Source: Bryobacteraceae bacterium (GTDB lineage Bacteria > Acidobacteriota > Terriglobia > Bryobacterales > Bryobacteraceae). Taken from it: a DNA stretch of 33,334 bases. The translations under genes and the position numbers were made by a program. The notes beneath the pieces were generated by a model. The model did no database searches, was not told the origin of the DNA, and saw only the letters and a list, made by a program, of their open reading frames with translations. This document shows positions 32,728-33,334 of this stretch, piece after piece. Location: NCBI GenBank assembly GCA_025980665.1, contig JAICXC010000054.1, forward strand, positions 1-33,334. The letters are read 5' to 3'. Position 1 is the first letter of the stretch, and every line of letters starts with the position of its first letter.

Positions 32728-33170
32728 ACGAGCGCTGGACCGGCACCGGAAGATTGATGCTCTCGGCACTGCGAAAGTCATCGGCTCTACGATTGGCAGG
32801 GACAAGGGTGACATGGACCCGAAAACGTGCTACTGGCTGCAAATTCATTTCCTTCACACTATGTAGCGTTTAGCATTGTTTGGGCACGGACTCGATTATC
32901 TTGGCGGTCGAACTGGCGAGTTCGGCGTGAACCTGACGGCGCTTCTGCCCTTGAGCGCGTTCCAGAATCGACTTGATCAGCCGGAAAAATCAGGGTGATC
33001 TGCGTTCCCACTGAGAGATGGATGTCGGCGGCCTGAGCACTCTGTTTCCGAGGGTATAGAGCCGTTGAAATCCCCTGTCGTGTTCGCCCGTACTACGGCT
33101 CAGTGGCAACGTATGGAAAACAATCGTTTAAAACATTTACTTTGAGATGTGTTTTATTGAGAGAATCGAA
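32728..33170. other. Noncoding stretch containing the inverted decarboxylase remnant
   Basis: No complete gene. It holds arm B of the inverted repeat (32793-32940). From 32941 to 33170 the sequence becomes less structured and ends AT-rich (AAACATTTACTTTGAGATG and neighbours) just before the tRNA-linked repeat. The - strand reads as open coding-like sequence for a short way upstream of the remnant (RLIKSILERAQGQKRRQV), but meets a stop at about 32990. Confidence 0.5.
32793..32943 (-). pseudogene. Inverted remnant of a second decarboxylase 3' end (inverted repeat, arm B)
   Basis: On the - strand this encodes RRQVHAELASSTAKIIESVP then KQC and a stop, almost the same as the end of the decarboxylase at 29184-30719 (GRQLHAELASSIAKIIESVP then EKR). 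The similarity continues past the stop into noncoding sequence (CTAAACG-T/C-TACA), so the arms share descent as DNA and not just as protein. Only about 23 codons remain. The differences are spread out, some changing amino acids, so the copy is not brand new. Confidence 0.8.
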
Positions 33171-33334
33171 ATGTAGTCAAAAGTGTAGCTGCTCGGAGCC
33201 TCCAAGAACGCCAGAACGCCACAGCTTGCTACAGGTGCGCTAGCCGGGCTGAAACCCGGCATTGCAAATAAATGAGTTGTTTACGTTGGTCGGGGCGGCG
33301 AGATTCGAACTCACGACCCCCTGCGCCCAAGGCA
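33171..33334 (+). repeat. Right copy of the 164-base direct repeat, overlapping tRNA-Pro
   Basis: Matches 23224-23387 over its whole visible length; the repeat may go on beyond the window. It contains a perfect hairpin GCCGGG-CTGAAA-CCCGGC at 33243-33260, which has one mismatch in the left copy. The CTTGGAG palindrome of the left copy has one mismatch here. The invariant part GCATTGCAAATAAATGAGTT leads into the CCA end of the tRNA. Together with the left copy it delimits 23.2-33.3 kb as a candidate island. Confidence 0.85.
33287..33334 (-). tRNA. tRNA-Pro(UGG), partial, 5' part beyond the right edge
   Basis: On the - strand: encoded CCA (33287-33289), discriminator A, acceptor CGCCCCG (33291-33297), T arm GTGAG-TTCGAAT-CTCGC with one G-U pair, variable loop GGGTC, anticodon stem GCAGG and loop CTTGGGC with anticodon TGG (33327-33329). 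The sequence stops inside the 5' anticodon stem, so the D arm cannot be checked. The acceptor strand and anticodon arm match bacterial tRNA-Pro. Confidence 0.85.

Noticed and set aside
33243-33260. GCCGGG/CCCGGC hairpin as the tRNA terminator
   Set aside because: It is at the right place for the - strand tRNA, but no T run follows it. Kept only as part of the repeat.
1-33334. CRISPR arrays, rRNA genes, phage structural genes, toxin-antitoxin pairs
   Set aside because: I looked for regularly spaced repeats, rRNA signature words and small paired ORFs and saw none beyond the features listed.

Overview
The window looks like a chromosomal segment of an aerobic heterotrophic soil bacterium. Base composition is moderately GC-rich by eye. 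The gene mix fits Acidobacteriota best: actinobacterial-type qcrCAB, a PQQ dehydrogenase beside a cytochrome oxidase subunit, GH15 and GH39 glycosidases, a GMC/gluconate-dehydrogenase-like pair, and a glycine-rich secreted protein. The assignment rests on gene content only and is moderate at best.

Positions 1-7828 form a same-strand respiratory block with tight or overlapping junctions. It holds the end of a small membrane protein, a lipoprotein cytochrome c, a PQQ dehydrogenase carrying the extra Asp expected of lanthanide-dependent enzymes, a second lipoprotein cytochrome c, cytochrome oxidase subunit II with a fused cytochrome c domain, and qcrC-qcrA-qcrB followed by one more cytochrome c. 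Together they describe a route from a periplasmic alcohol or sugar dehydrogenase, and from quinol, to oxygen. Oxidase subunit I is not in the window and is presumably upstream.

Positions 7861-19443 are a long run of carbon-metabolism genes on the + strand: a pyruvate-oxidase-like ThDP enzyme, an M24 protein with altered metal ligands, a GH15 glucoamylase, a membrane-anchored SDR, a VKOR-like membrane protein without redox cysteines, an internally duplicated membrane protein, a gluconate-2-dehydrogenase subunit-3-like protein, a GMC flavoprotein and an enolase-superfamily enzyme. Start/stop overlaps between 14774 and 18269 suggest one operon encoding a sugar-oxidising, membrane-associated complex.

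Positions 19440-23127 are decaying. A GH39 gene has a one-base frameshift and then runs into the tail of an unrelated glycoamylase-like gene. An intact cation exchanger follows. Next comes a DUF2254 gene fused through a deletion-like junction to a PA/M28-type peptidase, which is itself frameshifted.

Positions 23224-33334 are bounded by two copies of a 164-base direct repeat, about 91% identical by eye. Each copy carries the 3' part of a tRNA-Pro(UGG) on the - strand. The right copy is the start of what is probably the real tRNA, cut by the window edge. This is the signature of an island at a tRNA gene, although no integrase is visible. Inside are an AraC-type regulator divergent from an AurF-like diiron protein, small ORFs and gene debris, a methyltransferase, a DinB-type protein, an SRPBCC protein, a PIG-L deacetylase/amidase, an aromatic-amino-acid-decarboxylase-type PLP enzyme, a secreted protein and a frameshifted FAD monooxygenase. 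An inverted remnant of the decarboxylase 3' end lies near the right border. The DinB + PIG-L + methyltransferase set recalls thiol-conjugate processing modules and could be an uncharacterised small-molecule or detoxification pathway.
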